Source: Bacillota bacterium
GTDB lineage: Bacteria > Bacillota > Clostridia > Lachnospirales > Lachnospiraceae
Reading direction: 5' to 3'
NCBI GenBank assembly: GCA_023389295.1
Contig: JAEWEO010000329.1
Location: 1-5,906, forward strand
DNA: 5,906 bases
The notes under the pieces are model-generated. The model had not been told where the DNA came from, did not search any database, and was given only the letters and a program-made list of their open reading frames with translations. Below, one piece after another: positions 5,000-5,906 of the stretch. Each line of letters begins with the position of its first letter. The stretch's first letter is position 1. The translations under genes and the position numbers were made by a program.

Positions 5000-5777
5000 A
5001 CTTAAGACATATCGAATTAATACATTGATTTGGATACTATCGTTAAGTGGTTTCATGGTTATGATGATGTGCTTTTATCCATTAATAAAAGATGATATGG
5101 ATACATTTATGGAGCTGATCAATAATTTTCCGCCGGCTATGAAGGCAATCATGGGTGTAGTGTATGAAGACTTTTCTTCTCCCATAGGGTTCTATGGCTA
5201 TATCTTTACCTATGTTGGACTAATAGAAGCCATTCAAGCAATGAATTTGGGCGTTGGTATTGTATCAAAAGAGGAAAGAGAGAGGACTGCCGATTTCTTA
5301 ATGACAAAACCGGTAGCAAGAAAAACAATTATGACAGCAAAGGTTCTTACTGCTGCAACTATATTTTTCCTTACTAATATTATTTACAGCATAGGTACTT
5401 ATGCAATGCTTGCTTGGTTATCCGAGGGAGAAGTGGATATAAAACATCTATTCCTAATGAATTTGTCACTGCTAATTATGCAATTCATTTTCTTTAGCAT
5501 TGGACTTGCGGTTACCGGTTTTCTAAAAAAAGTACGTGCGGTGCTTCCAATTTCCATGGGAATGATTTTTACCTTTTATGCTATCTCCGCTTTTGCAGTA
5601 ACTTCGAAGGAAGATAAATTACGTTATGCAACACCCTTTCAATACTTTACAGTACAGCAAATTTTCGAGGAATCAAGTTATGAAGTTTCCTTTTTAATTC
5701 TTAGCGGAGCTATTATTATAATTGGGATTGTATTAAGCTATTACAGGTATCTTCGTAAAAACATACCGGCAGTATAA
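4980..5777 (+). CDS. ABC-2 type exporter, membrane permease (first)
   Basis: A 265-residue polytopic membrane protein that would form the transport pathway with the ATPase encoded just upstream. Hydrophobic segments lie at about residues 15-35, 68-95, 120-147, 155-181, 187-208 and 235-256, giving the six-helix ABC-2 layout. The cytoplasmic loop after segment 2 carries KEERERTADFLMTKPVARKTI (about 97-117), the conserved ABC-2 coupling region in which an acidic/Thr-x-x-Phe-Leu stretch is followed by K-P-V-x-R. The start ATG at 4980 follows a stop in the same frame at 4956-4958 and is the only ATG in between. Its ribosome site (GGAAAGG, 4961-4967) is 12 nt away and therefore weak, which may be offset by coupling to the small ORF at 4943-4999. 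The ATPase stop is 48 bp upstream and the next permease starts 11 bp downstream, so this is one operon. Confidence 0.93.
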   Translation: MNIYLHELKTYRINTLIWILSLSGFMVMMMCFYPLIKDDMDTFMELINNFPPAMKAIMGVVYEDFSSPIGFYGYIFTYVGLIEAIQAMNLGVGIVSKEERERTADFLMTKPVARKTIMTAKVLTAATIFFLTNIIYSIGTYAMLAWLSEGEVDIKHLFLMNLSLLIMQFIFFSIGLAVTGFLKKVRAVLPISMGMIFTFYAISAFAVTSKEDKLRYATPFQYFTVQQIFEESSYEVSFLILSGAIIIIGIVLSYYRYLRKNIPAV

Positions 5778-5788
5778 GGAGGTAAAAT

Positions 5789-5906
5789 ATGAATCTATAT
5801 AGAAGAGAGCTAAAGGCTCATAGAAAATCAATCCTCCTATGGTCGGTGGCTATGATTTTTTTGGTATTTGCAGGGGTTAGTAAATATAGTGCCGGTGCTG
5901 CAACCG
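5789..5906 (+). CDS. ABC-2 type exporter, second membrane permease, 3' end missing
   Basis: An ATG at 5789 is preceded by an ideal Shine-Dalgarno sequence AAGGAGGT (5776-5783, overlapping the stop of the previous gene) with 5-nt spacing, and the frame stays open for 39 codons to the window edge. The visible N-terminus begins MNLYRRELKAHRKSILLW and continues into a first hydrophobic segment (about residues 14-30). It resembles the start of the preceding permease, which has M-N-x-Y...E-L-K...R...W in the same positions. The best reading is a second, paralogous ABC-2 permease forming a heterodimer with the first. Only about 15% of a typical protein is visible, so assignment rests on this similarity and on the operon position. 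Confidence 0.8.
   Translation, partial: MNLYRRELKAHRKSILLWSVAMIFLVFAGVSKYSAGAAT

Overview
This is an AT-rich window with strong GGAGG-type ribosome binding sites and A/T-rich intergenic regions. It reads as chromosomal DNA of a low-GC Gram-positive anaerobe. Protein style suggests Clostridia, perhaps Lachnospiraceae, but that is an impression and not a search result. All recognised genes lie on the + strand. I see no transposase, phage gene, CRISPR array, tRNA or rRNA.

Layout: (1) 1-1854 holds the 3' four-fifths of a glucose-6-phosphate dehydrogenase gene (zwf). It is followed 19 bp later by a metal-dependent cyclase/kynurenine-formamidase-family hydrolase, probably in the same transcript, with a weak terminator just after it. 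(2) 1855-2294 is a 440-bp non-coding stretch. It contains a perfect 14-bp palindrome, a good extended -10 promoter, a roughly 250-nt region with alternative hairpins and a CodY-like inverted repeat, and a clear intrinsic terminator about 90 bp before the next gene. That arrangement suggests either a regulated leader or a small RNA. (3) 2307-3647 encodes an APC-superfamily amino acid permease. (4) 3648-4046 is a 399-bp non-coding stretch. It holds a strong terminator nested inside a 119-bp imperfect inverted repeat, then a -10 element with an adjacent operator-like palindrome. (5) 4047-5906 is an ABC-2 exporter operon: an ATPase, a six-segment membrane permease, and the start of a second permease that resembles the first and runs off the window.

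How they fit: zwf supplies NADPH and pentose phosphates. The amino acid permease is a separate nutrient-uptake unit whose upstream DNA looks regulated. The ABC operon looks like a drug, lantibiotic or peptide efflux/resistance-type transporter of unknown substrate (ATPase plus two related permeases). No regulator gene is visible for it in the window. The protein-coding content is ordinary. The features most worth a second look are the non-coding structures at 1903-2217 and 3700-3818 and a small overlapping ORF at 4943-4999. I found no convincing evidence of a new multi-gene system.
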